This document shows positions 1-8,180 of a DNA stretch of 64,000 nucleotides, piece after piece. The notes under the pieces are model-generated. The model searched no databases and was not told where the DNA came from. It saw only the letters and a list, made by a program, of their open reading frames with translations. Location: positions 1 to 64,000 of the forward strand of contig CBDUTJ010000013.1 in NCBI GenBank assembly GCA_965370415.1, written 5' to 3'. Both the position numbers and the translations under genes were made by a program. Position 1 is the first letter of the stretch. The number at the start of each line of letters is the position of its first letter. The stretch comes from JACNIV01 sp965370415 (GTDB lineage: Bacteria > Cloacimonadota > Cloacimonadia > Cloacimonadales > TCS61).

Positions 1-60
1 AATCACGTCTATTTAGCTAAAAAAGATCTAAATTATTAAATTAAAATATTTATTTTGATT

Positions 61-193
61 GACTTTGGACAAGAAGCTCCGCGTGCTGCGGGAATCGTTC
101 AGCGAACGATTCAACGCAAGCCGCAGAATAACACCTAAACATAAAACCAATTTACTCAGCACGACAGATACTCCGCAGACGCATTGTTATGCG
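61..193. repeat. attC-like site A
   Basis: Imperfect inverted repeat flanking the first cassette-like gene. Read on the + strand, the left inner arm GCGTGCTGCGG (81-91) pairs with CCGCAGACGC (173-182), leaving one unpaired G in the left arm. The right outer box is GTTATGC (186-192). The loop contains its own perfect palindrome (92-112, GAATCGTTC arms). Length and layout fit an integron attC site; the left outer box is poorly matched. Confidence 0.6.
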
Positions 194-197
194 TATT

Positions 198-1418
198 TTA
201 CTGTATCTCAACATAATGAAACGCCAAAATTTCTAAATATATTTGCTTATTTACGTCTTGAGGTAAACTGAATATATATGAAAATGAACTCTCACCACGT
301 TCCCCATTATATTTTACAAAATACTTGTTTTTCATTGATTCTTCTTTAATTGATTTCAGTACATTTGTAAAATCTTTATTTGTTACGAAAAATATTAATG
401 CTACTTTAGAATCTCTCCAAGTTAAATACTTCTCAAATAATTGTGAGATTGCTTTATGGAATTCAACAGGCCCGTGCCAAAATTTACATTCTGCAATAAA
501 TAAATTGCTGTTGTCTTTGGAGTATTTCATTAATAGATCTGTTTTGCCACTTTTATTAAATGTTTCACCTGTGGCTGTTGTTCCTTCATATCTAGTTTCA
601 AGGATGAATAAAAATTGATCTCTCAAACCTTCTTCATCTTTATTTAAATATAGAGATGGCTTTTTTTCCATATTTTTGCCAGCTTCAAATATGATTTTCA
701 ATATGTCATCATACATTTCATGGCTCATAGTAGGAACGGAAGAAAGTTCTTTATCAAGTTTTGAGGGTAGTTCTGGAATAATTCTCTTTTTGATTGATGG
801 AACAGAAAATATTGTTTCAGTAGATTTATTTGATTTCACATTTATTGCTTCAAAAAATTCATTATCTTTTAAATAACTTGATTTAATTCTATCAAACTCT
901 GATTCAATTAATGCTTTAAGATTTTTATTCCCTTCTTCAGCATTTCTATTGACGTTTTCAAGATTTGTGAAAGTTTCATTAAATCTTTTTTCCTTAAGTT
1001 GGTTAAATAATGAAGGATCTCTTTCTTTTATAACAACTGTAAATGAAATGGTTGAGTTTGCTTTATCAATTTCAACATCAAATGTTCGACTGGTAAAAGG
1101 ATTTGGGCATATTTTGAATAATAATGGTGATCCAGAATAATTATATTGTATCTTAAATTGAAAAAATTCTGTATCTATAAATATATCATAATCTTTGATT
1201 GATTTTACTACTCTATCAAGTTCAATAATATTTTCCGTTTCCTTTAATATTGAAATTTCTTCAAATTTGTATTTATCAAATAAATATTGTTTATACTTTT
1301 TCTCATCCACAGCTAGAATATATTTTGTATCGGTTGTTTTAATTTCATTCTTCAACTGGGATTTGAAATCAGAAATAAATTCACTCCAATTAATATCGCT
1401 GAAAATTCTAAGATTCAA
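198..1418 (-). CDS. PD-(D/E)XK nuclease-like protein
   Basis: The protein of 406 residues has no signal peptide and no clear full-length family. The C-terminal third (about 280-345) contains GKTDLLMKY followed about 10 residues later by LFIAECKFW. This D...ExK arrangement after an (E/R)-containing helix (EEGLRDQFLF) is the hallmark of the PD-(D/E)XK nuclease fold, as in Mrr-like and other restriction-type endonucleases. The N-terminal half is unassigned. The start is a TTG codon at 1418 with an AGGAG box about 6 nt upstream; no ATG gives a better start. The gene lies alone between attC-like repeats A and B, on the minus strand, with its stop about 5 bp from repeat A, so it looks like a single-gene cassette. 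A defence or DNA-processing role is inference; the motif is what is seen. Confidence 0.6.
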   Translation of the reverse strand: MNLRIFSDINWSEFISDFKSQLKNEIKTTDTKYILAVDEKKYKQYLFDKYKFEEISILKETENIIELDRVVKSIKDYDIFIDTEFFQFKIQYNYSGSPLLFKICPNPFTSRTFDVEIDKANSTISFTVVIKERDPSLFNQLKEKRFNETFTNLENVNRNAEEGNKNLKALIESEFDRIKSSYLKDNEFFEAINVKSNKSTETIFSVPSIKKRIIPELPSKLDKELSSVPTMSHEMYDDILKIIFEAGKNMEKKPSLYLNKDEEGLRDQFLFILETRYEGTTATGETFNKSGKTDLLMKYSKDNSNLFIAECKFWHGPVEFHKAISQLFEKYLTWRDSKVALIFFVTNKDFTNVLKSIKEESMKNKYFVKYNGERGESSFSYIFSLPQDVNKQIYLEILAFHYVEIQ

Positions 1419-1436
1419 TTTTTACTCCTAAAATAC

Positions 1437-1560
1437 GCATAATGTTCGAGTGCGCTGCGGAATCGGAAGATTCCGCCCAGACAGACCAACCAAAGTTTGA
1501 ATCGGAACGATTCGAACGAGACAAACCACGAAACTGAACCGCAGGCACTTTTGTTATACA
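1437..1560. repeat. attC-like site B
   Basis: Outer boxes are GCATAATG (1437-1444) and GTTATAC (1553-1559). Inner arms AGTGCGCTGCGG (1449-1460) and CCGCAGGCACTT (1539-1550) pair with one unpaired G in the left arm, as in site A. The roughly 80-bp loop contains further short palindromes. It separates the nuclease-like gene from the next gene on the same strand. Confidence 0.65.
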
Positions 1561-1568
1561 CCCAAAAG

Positions 1569-2627
1569 TCAAGGTAATCTCATCCTTTTCATACGTTGTT
1601 GGAAATATTGTTTTTCTTCTTTTTTTATTCGGTTTTCATCTGAAAGCTCAATGTATTCAAAACCATTTTTTATGGGTTTTCTACCACCCATTCTCACAAA
1701 GTAAGAATGAATCTCTTTAAATCCGATTTTGTGATTTGCATAGTTTCTTTTACTTAATCCGTATAATGCTTGTAAACCATAAAGTGCATCTAAAAATTCT
1801 ATTCGAGGTATTGATTTATCTTGAATTTTAGCCCAGCATTCACTAAATATTTTTCTCATTTCTTTTTTGTTTGTATGATAGTAATATTGAAAGCAAGCAG
1901 ATTTTTGAACAGTTACTGAGCGAGAATATATAAGCTTTTTTAGTATCGGTAAAACAGATTTATAACCATAGCCTTTTTGATATCTCTTTGGAATATAATA
2001 TTTGCTTAATGAACCTACTATCACTTGTTCAATTGGAGAAGAGTATTTTATATTTATAGTTTCAATTGATTGTGCTTTATCTATTAAATCACTTAAATAA
2101 TCTAATTTCTGTTCTTCTTCAATTAATGCCAAGTTGACAATGTAAAATTGTAGACGATTAATTTCACTAAGATTTTGATTATTTGCCTGAGAACGGATGT
2201 ATCCAATTGCTGCTTGATTATTGTTAAATGCAATATTTACTAAAATTTTGAAAGCAGAGATTCTTAAGAATTTATCAATATCATTTTTATACACGTAAAT
2301 ATAAAAATCTACAATTTTATCAATTTCTTGATCAGTTTCGTCATAATAATAAAAACTTACAATAGAGCTTCTTGTCTCTGACTCTCGTTGCGGTTTAATA
2401 TTACCTTTGATATCTCTTTGGAGAAATTTTTTATAGTCACTGATTAGTTTTTCTTTTTCATTTTTCCACCTATACATTGTTCCTTGTTTATTTTCAGGTT
2501 CCATTATATTATCCTTGTTCTTTGCCATACTTTGTTTAAACCAAGAACCCAATTCCTCATTATCAGCAATTAGAGTTATTAAGTGTGTTAGAAAAAATAT
2601 CAATAAAACAAATTGCATTTTTTTCAT
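1569..2627 (-). CDS. secreted HEAT-repeat-like protein
   Basis: The 352-residue product has an N-terminal signal sequence (MKKMQFVLLIFFLTHLITLIA) and no T9SS sorting domain. The middle part (about 95-290) is a succession of short amphipathic helical pairs, for example FLRISAFKILVNIAF, INRLQFYIVNLALIEEEQK and SVTVQKSACFQYYYH, which resembles HEAT/armadillo-type repeats. No catalytic motif is visible. The start at 2627 has AGGGG upstream. The gene sits alone between repeats B and C, like a one-gene cassette, with its stop 8-9 bp from repeat B. Function unknown; periplasmic or surface location is inferred from the signal peptide. Confidence 0.6.
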   Translation of the reverse strand: MKKMQFVLLIFFLTHLITLIADNEELGSWFKQSMAKNKDNIMEPENKQGTMYRWKNEKEKLISDYKKFLQRDIKGNIKPQRESETRSSIVSFYYYDETDQEIDKIVDFYIYVYKNDIDKFLRISAFKILVNIAFNNNQAAIGYIRSQANNQNLSEINRLQFYIVNLALIEEEQKLDYLSDLIDKAQSIETINIKYSSPIEQVIVGSLSKYYIPKRYQKGYGYKSVLPILKKLIYSRSVTVQKSACFQYYYHTNKKEMRKIFSECWAKIQDKSIPRIEFLDALYGLQALYGLSKRNYANHKIGFKEIHSYFVRMGGRKPIKNGFEYIELSDENRIKKEEKQYFQQRMKRMRLP

Positions 2628-2660
2628 TTTAATAATCCCCTACTATGTCTAAAGTATTAG

Positions 2661-2715
2661 GGTGTATAATGTTCCGTGTATGCTGTGGGATTCTACAGAT
2701 ACACCTGTTAGCAGC
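2661..2715. repeat. attC-like site C (short form)
   Basis: The most compact of the series, about 55 bp. Left arm CCGTGTATGCTGTGG (2674-2688) pairs with CTACAGATACACC (2693-2705), with a 4-nt loop and one unpaired G in the left arm. The outer boxes are TATAATG and GTTAGCA (2707-2713). The length is close to the known minimum for attC sites. The stop codon of the next gene is only 5 bp away. Confidence 0.7.
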
Positions 2716-2720
2716 TTTTT

Positions 2721-5516
2721 TCATTTCAACAACAAACATTTTTTCACTGCTTCAGTTTTGCCATTCACTTTCAATTTGTATAGATAAACACCTGAACTTA
2801 TTGACTTACCTGATTCATCAATACCATTCCATATAATTGAATACGAACCTTTTGTAAATTCATTTTGAGCTAAAGTTTTGATTTTCTGACCTTTGATATT
2901 GTAAACTACAAGTTCAATTTTAGAATTATTTTGGATAGAGAACTCAATTGTCGTTGTTGGATTGAAAGGATTTGGATAATTAGATAATTGAATATCATCA
3001 ATTGAAGATTGGATGTTATCGATAACTATTCCAATGGATTGTTCATAATAAAATGCTCCCATATCGGCAAATGTTCCGTCGGGATCGGGAGGTGAATTTG
3101 GGTCTCCGGCGTCGATACAGGGAGACATTGTAGAATCGGGAATTGGAAAATTAGCCCAGGTTAGATGGAAATCTCCATTTTGGGGATCTGCAAATAAAGG
3201 ATTATCATCAATGTTACCTTCTCCTTCCCAACCTCCTTGGATATCAGAGAATGATACCTGAACTGATGAATTTGATGAAAGATAGATTTCGTCAGGTGAA
3301 TCATTCCATAAAATACAATTCTGAAAATATGGATCTGAAAAAAAACAATATATTCCACCACCATCAGAACCAGCAGAATTTTCACTTATCGTTGTATTTA
3401 TAAATTCAGGATAAGAAAATTTACCGCAATAAATACCTCCTCCGAAATTATCTGCAGAATTATTCGTAACCGATACTTTTTCAAAAGTAGGACTGGAATT
3501 ACTAAGATAAATTCCACCACCATTTGAAGCAAAGCCGTTAATAATTCTCAAATTCTTAATTGTAGATTCTGTCAGATTAGTGATCGTAAATACACGATTT
3601 TGATGATTAGCATCTAAAATAGTCTCTCCATTTTCCGCACCAATAATGGAAACATAATTTGTCGCGCAATGAATTTGTATCGGAAAAGATTCACCATTGG
3701 TAGATGAACTGTAAGTTCCAGCTGAAATAAATATTGAATGAGTTTGTAAACTGTCGGCATAGATCATATCGATGGCAAATTGTATTGTCTGTAAAGGATC
3801 ATCCGGTGTAAGACCGGAATTTGAATTATCACCATCTACCGCCACATAAAGGTCACTGTTTACTTGATTGTATCCATAAGCATGTAGAATATTAAAAGAA
3901 AAATTATCGATCGGATACGCATGGATTTCAGTCGGGTAATACACTGTGAAAGTATCGACAGAGACATAAATTATATTAGAATAAACATATTCAAAATATA
4001 GGTCATTTCCAAGATTGTTTGATGATGTATTTGAGTAAATATTACAACGATTGTTATCGTCAAAATTAATATCCTCTCCAACCCAATATATACCACCACC
4101 AGTACCTGCATTATTATCTTTAATAGTAACATTTGATAAATATATACTATTAGGATACCCGCAACCACTGGCAATTCCACCACCGGCATATCCTACTGAA
4201 TTATCAGAAATGATAACATTAGTTAAATGCGGATGAGAATTTGATTCTTCGCAGAATATCCCTCCACCTTTATAAGATTCGTAATTATCGGTAAGAGTGA
4301 TATTATTAAAACTCGGACTACTATACATATCACAGAAAATTCCACCACCTCTTCTGGCATTACCATTCCTGATTGTAAGATTTTCTACTACTATCGAATC
4401 ATATTCTTTCGGACAATGTAAAATTCGATTTGATTCTTCACCGTCTAAAATAGTGAATCCCTGTTCTTCTCCCTGAATAGAAATATAATTTTTGCAAATT
4501 AGGGGATAGAATTCACCTGTTTGGGAAGGAGAATATGTCCCGTTCGCTATATGAATTGTATAAGATTCTTCATTAATGGATTCAATTTTCAATAAAGCAT
4601 AATTGATTGAAAGAAGCGGGTCATCTGCGGTTAAACCGGTGTTGTCATTAGAACCCGTATGACTTACATACAAATCTTCATTTACCGGTTCAAATTTTGA
4701 ATTTAAAATATCATAAGTGAAATTTCCCGTCGGATATGCAAAATAATCGGTTGGTTCTGAAACTGTGAAAGTATCGACTATGACATTTATTATTGGGCAA
4801 TTATAATAAGCATTTAAATCGGTGCCTGAAGGTGCTGAATTTAAAAAGATATTACACCGATTTTCCGGATCAAAAATTAAATTAGAATTATCATAGCAGT
4901 AAATTCCTCCTCCTGTAGATTTGATAGCAATATTTCTGCTTATGGTAACATTTTCTAAATTTATTATGGAATTATCATGACAATAGATACCACCACCAGA
5001 GTAACCTGTTGTGTTTTCAATGATGATAACATCTTTTAAATATGGACAGGATTCTTTACAGAAAATACCGCCACCATCAAATCTTGCAGAATTTCCTTTG
5101 ATTATAATATTTTGCAAAGTCGGATTAGAGTATTTCATATATATCCCACCGCCTCTGCCGGAAGTTCCGGAAAGTGCTTGAGATTCTCCATTAGTAATTG
5201 TAAATCCACATAAAACGGTAGTAGATTCCTCAATGTATTCAATAATAACCACGCTTCCATCTTGATTCCCATCTATGATTGTCTGTGAAATGTAAGCTGT
5301 ATCTTGGGTTGTAAGAAACAGTGAAGCAACCGTAATATTCTTTCCATTGTAATCTATATTCTCAACATAATTTCCAGGTTGAACTAACACAGTATCGGCA
5401 TCTATAGCTACATTAATACCGGCTTGTATTGTTGGTTGCTCTGCTGGAATATTTATTATCAATGCTGATAAATACAAAACAGAAAATAATCCCCAAACTG
5501 TCATTAATATTTTCAC
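2721..5516 (-). CDS. T9SS-exported right-handed beta-helix protein
   Basis: The 931-residue protein starts at a GTG (5516) with a GGAGGAG box 5 nt upstream and has a signal peptide (about 1-20). It opens with a DUF1565-like pectate-lyase-type leader (IPAEQPTIQAGI...DTVLVQPGNYVENI). It then has many short beta-helix rungs of the type 'NNSADNFGGGIYC', organised in three blocks; blocks two and three restart with DLYVSHTGSNDNTGLTADDP and DLYVAVDGDNSNSGLTPDDP. The last ~85 residues are a T9SS type A sorting domain (NYPNPFNPTTTIEF ... SSGVYLYKLKVNGKTEAVKKCLLLK). It is probably a surface-anchored or released carbohydrate-binding or adhesive protein; no catalytic residues identified. One gene between repeats C and D. 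Confidence 0.85.
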   Translation of the reverse strand: MKILMTVWGLFSVLYLSALIINIPAEQPTIQAGINVAIDADTVLVQPGNYVENIDYNGKNITVASLFLTTQDTAYISQTIIDGNQDGSVVIIEYIEESTTVLCGFTITNGESQALSGTSGRGGGIYMKYSNPTLQNIIIKGNSARFDGGGIFCKESCPYLKDVIIIENTTGYSGGGIYCHDNSIINLENVTISRNIAIKSTGGGIYCYDNSNLIFDPENRCNIFLNSAPSGTDLNAYYNCPIINVIVDTFTVSEPTDYFAYPTGNFTYDILNSKFEPVNEDLYVSHTGSNDNTGLTADDPLLSINYALLKIESINEESYTIHIANGTYSPSQTGEFYPLICKNYISIQGEEQGFTILDGEESNRILHCPKEYDSIVVENLTIRNGNARRGGGIFCDMYSSPSFNNITLTDNYESYKGGGIFCEESNSHPHLTNVIISDNSVGYAGGGIASGCGYPNSIYLSNVTIKDNNAGTGGGIYWVGEDINFDDNNRCNIYSNTSSNNLGNDLYFEYVYSNIIYVSVDTFTVYYPTEIHAYPIDNFSFNILHAYGYNQVNSDLYVAVDGDNSNSGLTPDDPLQTIQFAIDMIYADSLQTHSIFISAGTYSSSTNGESFPIQIHCATNYVSIIGAENGETILDANHQNRVFTITNLTESTIKNLRIINGFASNGGGIYLSNSSPTFEKVSVTNNSADNFGGGIYCGKFSYPEFINTTISENSAGSDGGGIYCFFSDPYFQNCILWNDSPDEIYLSSNSSVQVSFSDIQGGWEGEGNIDDNPLFADPQNGDFHLTWANFPIPDSTMSPCIDAGDPNSPPDPDGTFADMGAFYYEQSIGIVIDNIQSSIDDIQLSNYPNPFNPTTTIEFSIQNNSKIELVVYNIKGQKIKTLAQNEFTKGSYSIIWNGIDESGKSISSGVYLYKLKVNGKTEAVKKCLLLK

Positions 5517-5533
5517 TTTCTCCTCCTTTTAAA

Positions 5534-5611
5534 GTTGCTGCTAATGTTTGGCAGCTGCCACGCTCTACCTGCTTTTCTTCTTGCTTGGCTGTGGAGCTGT
5601 TTGTTAGCAGC
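5534..5611. repeat. attC-like site D
   Basis: Outer boxes TGCTAATG (5539-5546) and GTTAGCA (5603-5609). Inner arms GGCAGCTGCCAC (5550-5561) and GTGGAGCTGTT (5591-5601) pair with one unpaired G. Nearly the same sequence recurs at sites E2 (8098-8173) and F (11880-11957). Confidence 0.7.
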
Positions 5612-5618
5612 ATCTTTC

Positions 5619-7856
5619 TCATTTCAGTAGCAAACACTTTTTTACTGCTTCGGTTTTACCATTCACATTTAATTTATAAAAATACAAACCTGAACTTACT
5701 GAATTTCCCGATTCATCATCACCATTCCAGAGAATTGAATGAGTACCTTTATCAAATTCATTGTTAGCTAGATTTTTAATTTTCTGTCCTTTAATATTAA
5801 AAATTGAAATATCAATATCAGAATCATTTTGAATCGAAAATTCAATTGTTGTTGTGGGATTGAAGGGATTGGGAAAATTATATAATTGATAATTTTGAAT
5901 TAAAGCAATTTCTTCATCTATTATGCTTATTCCATTTTCGTTATAGGCAACTAAACCACCTCCTCCAGTATAATTGGTAGCAGTAATCCACTTAGTTCCA
6001 TCCTCATCAATTACAACATTTTTAACATAATCTGCAGGCATACCAGAATTAGAATTATCATAAAAAGTCCAATCATTACCATCAAAACGAACTAAACCAC
6101 TGTACATTGTACCAAGCCATTTTGTTTGGTTTTCATCAATTGCTATAGAAAAAACACAATTATCAGGTAATCCAGAGTTATTTGTATTATAAATGGTCCA
6201 ATTCGTACCATCAAAATGTACCAGACCTTCATATTGGGTACCAATCCATAATGTGTTATTAATATCTATGGTTATTGATTTTATAGTGTTATCTGGTAAT
6301 CCGGAATTATTAGTATTATACACTGTCCAGTTTATGTTGTCAAAACATGCTAATCCCCCTTGATTAGTTCCAATCCATTTTTTCCCATCAGCATCAATTG
6401 CGATACAGTTGACTCCATCAGAAGGAAGTCCTGAATTAATTGTATTATACAAAGTCCAATTTGAACTATCAATACTTATTACACCTCCACGCTGATCAAA
6501 GCCCATAGAGTGCATGCCAACCCATTTTGTATTATCCGATTCAATTACAATACATTTAATATTTTTAGATGTAAGAGCAGAATTTTCGTAATCATATACT
6601 GTCCATTCAGAGCCATCAAATTTAATTAAACCATAAAAAAGGGCTCCAAACCATTTCGTACCATTATTTTCACAAGCTATTGCACGAATATCATCCTTAG
6701 TTAGAGGTGTATTAGAAGTTGTATAAACAGTCCATTCCGTTCCATCAAATCTTGCAAATCCATTATTTGTTCCAATCCATTTTGAATTATCAATATCAAT
6801 TGCAAGAGCTGTAGGATGGTTGTTTGGCATTTCTGAATTACTTGTTTCGTGTATAAACCAATTAATATCATCGAAACTACTTAATCCTCCAGTATGTTGC
6901 CATGTTATATTTCCAATCCACTTTGTGTTATATTCATCAATTATTATTGATTCAACCGTATTACTCGGAAGATCTGAATTTTCAACATTGTACACTATCC
7001 AGTTTGAACCATCAAAACTTACCAGACCAAAGTGTTCAGCCCCAATCCATTTTTTTTCATTCTGATCTATTGCAATTGAATTAACAACGACAGATGGAAG
7101 CCCTGAATTTGTAGTATTATATATTGTCCAAATATTATCATCAAAGGTTGCTAATCCACCATAGTGTGTTCCAATCCATTTTGTTCCAATTGAATCAATT
7201 ACTATTGAAGATATATAATTTGCAGGCAATCCAGAATTGTCAACAGTGTAAATAATCCAATCTAATCCATCAAAACAAGCTAAACCTCCGTTCATATTTT
7301 CAAAACCGTGAGTTCCAATCCATATCCTGCCATCCTGCTCAAAAACAACTGGTCCCACATTATTAGCTGGTATTGGTGAGTTATATGTATTATAAAAAAC
7401 CCAATCATTATCATCAAAAACGACTAAACCATCTAATCGGGTACCAATCCATTTTTTGCCATCCTCATCAATTGTAATAGAATTAATCTGATTATATGTT
7501 AGGGGTGTATTTTCACTATTATATACAGTCCAGTTCGTTCCATCAAAACTTGATAAACCGCCATAATTGGAAGTGACGCTGTTGCCAATCCACTTAGTTC
7601 CGTTCTCATCAATAGCAATACAAGAAATACTATTAAAGGGCAGACCTGAATTAGCACTATTGTAGAATTCAATTTCTTCTGTCTCCATATTGAGTTTAAC
7701 GAGCCCACCTTCTGTTCCAATCCAATTGATATTTCCTTCAATTGCCTGACAAGTAACATTATCACCATTGGTGTATTGTACCCATTCTGAGTTTTGAGCT
7801 GACAATGAAAAGGATATTAGGATAATAAAATAAAATAATAACCTGATCTTTAACAT
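5619..7856 (-). CDS. T9SS-exported propeller protein with WIGT repeats
   Basis: After the signal peptide (about 1-20) the 745-residue protein is built of about 14 repeats of roughly 47 residues, each reading approximately 'G-L-x-F-D-G-x-x-W-x-x-Y-N-x-x-N-S-G-L-P-x-N-x-V-x-S-I-x-I-D-x-x-x-x-K-W-I-G-T'. This matches the two-component-regulator propeller/YVTN-like beta-propeller class, here without any sensor kinase part. The last 85 residues are a T9SS type A sorting domain ending VNGKTEAVKKCLLLK. The start at 7856 is chosen because GGAGG lies 6 nt upstream; an ATG five codons earlier overlaps that box. The gene lies alone between repeats D and E1. Role probably extracellular recognition or binding; no ligand can be named. 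Confidence 0.85.
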   Translation of the reverse strand: MLKIRLLFYFIILISFSLSAQNSEWVQYTNGDNVTCQAIEGNINWIGTEGGLVKLNMETEEIEFYNSANSGLPFNSISCIAIDENGTKWIGNSVTSNYGGLSSFDGTNWTVYNSENTPLTYNQINSITIDEDGKKWIGTRLDGLVVFDDNDWVFYNTYNSPIPANNVGPVVFEQDGRIWIGTHGFENMNGGLACFDGLDWIIYTVDNSGLPANYISSIVIDSIGTKWIGTHYGGLATFDDNIWTIYNTTNSGLPSVVVNSIAIDQNEKKWIGAEHFGLVSFDGSNWIVYNVENSDLPSNTVESIIIDEYNTKWIGNITWQHTGGLSSFDDINWFIHETSNSEMPNNHPTALAIDIDNSKWIGTNNGFARFDGTEWTVYTTSNTPLTKDDIRAIACENNGTKWFGALFYGLIKFDGSEWTVYDYENSALTSKNIKCIVIESDNTKWVGMHSMGFDQRGGVISIDSSNWTLYNTINSGLPSDGVNCIAIDADGKKWIGTNQGGLACFDNINWTVYNTNNSGLPDNTIKSITIDINNTLWIGTQYEGLVHFDGTNWTIYNTNNSGLPDNCVFSIAIDENQTKWLGTMYSGLVRFDGNDWTFYDNSNSGMPADYVKNVVIDEDGTKWITATNYTGGGGLVAYNENGISIIDEEIALIQNYQLYNFPNPFNPTTTIEFSIQNDSDIDISIFNIKGQKIKNLANNEFDKGTHSILWNGDDESGNSVSSGLYFYKLNVNGKTEAVKKCLLLK

Positions 7857-7870
7857 TTTATCCTCCAAAA

Positions 7871-8080
7871 GTTGCTGCTAACGGCGGCGTGCCACGTCAT
7901 CTTGCCATGAGCATTGGATATGATTTTTCATATCCTGATGCGATTAGTAAGATGATAAAAGACGAGCAAATCAAAGTCGAGGGTTGCTGATTTGCAAGTC
8001 CCCGTGGACGTAGTATTAAACGATATTCCGCTTCGATACGGTTGCGAGTCTTTTTTAGTGGCACGCCGCCGTTAATCAAC
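7871..8080. repeat. long attC-like site E1
   Basis: About 210 bp with near-perfect terminal arms: TGCTAAC + GGCGGCGTGCCAC (7876-7894) and GTGGCACGCCGCC + GTTAATC (8058-8077). The interior is conserved with G1 (13932-14144), which has the same arms with small changes. Unlike the other sites the inner arms pair without an extra base. It could be a long-loop attC or a noncoding cassette with its own palindrome. Confidence 0.55.
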
Positions 8081-8097
8081 ATGGAGCGAAGCGGAAT

Positions 8098-8173
8098 GTT
8101 GATTAATGGTTGGCAGCTGCCACGCTCTACTTGCATTTCTTCTTTGTTGGCTGTGGAGCTGTTTTTTAGCAGC
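8098..8173. repeat. attC-like site E2
   Basis: Follows E1 after only about 18 bp, with no gene between. Left box ATTAATGG, left arm TTGGCAGCTGCCAC, right arm GTGGAGCTG (8153-8161) and right box TTTAGCAGC, here with TTT instead of GTT. One unpaired G in the left arm, as at site D. Confidence 0.65.
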
Positions 8174-8180
8174 ATCTTTC

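Noticed and set aside
5619..7856. Regular ~141-bp periodicity read as a CRISPR-like or minisatellite array
   Set aside because: The periodicity is the codon-level signature of diverged WIGT propeller repeats, with open frame throughout.
7871..8080. E1 palindrome as an insertion sequence or MITE
   Set aside because: Not excluded, but no target-site duplication could be seen and its ends share the TGCTAAC box with the attC-like sites.
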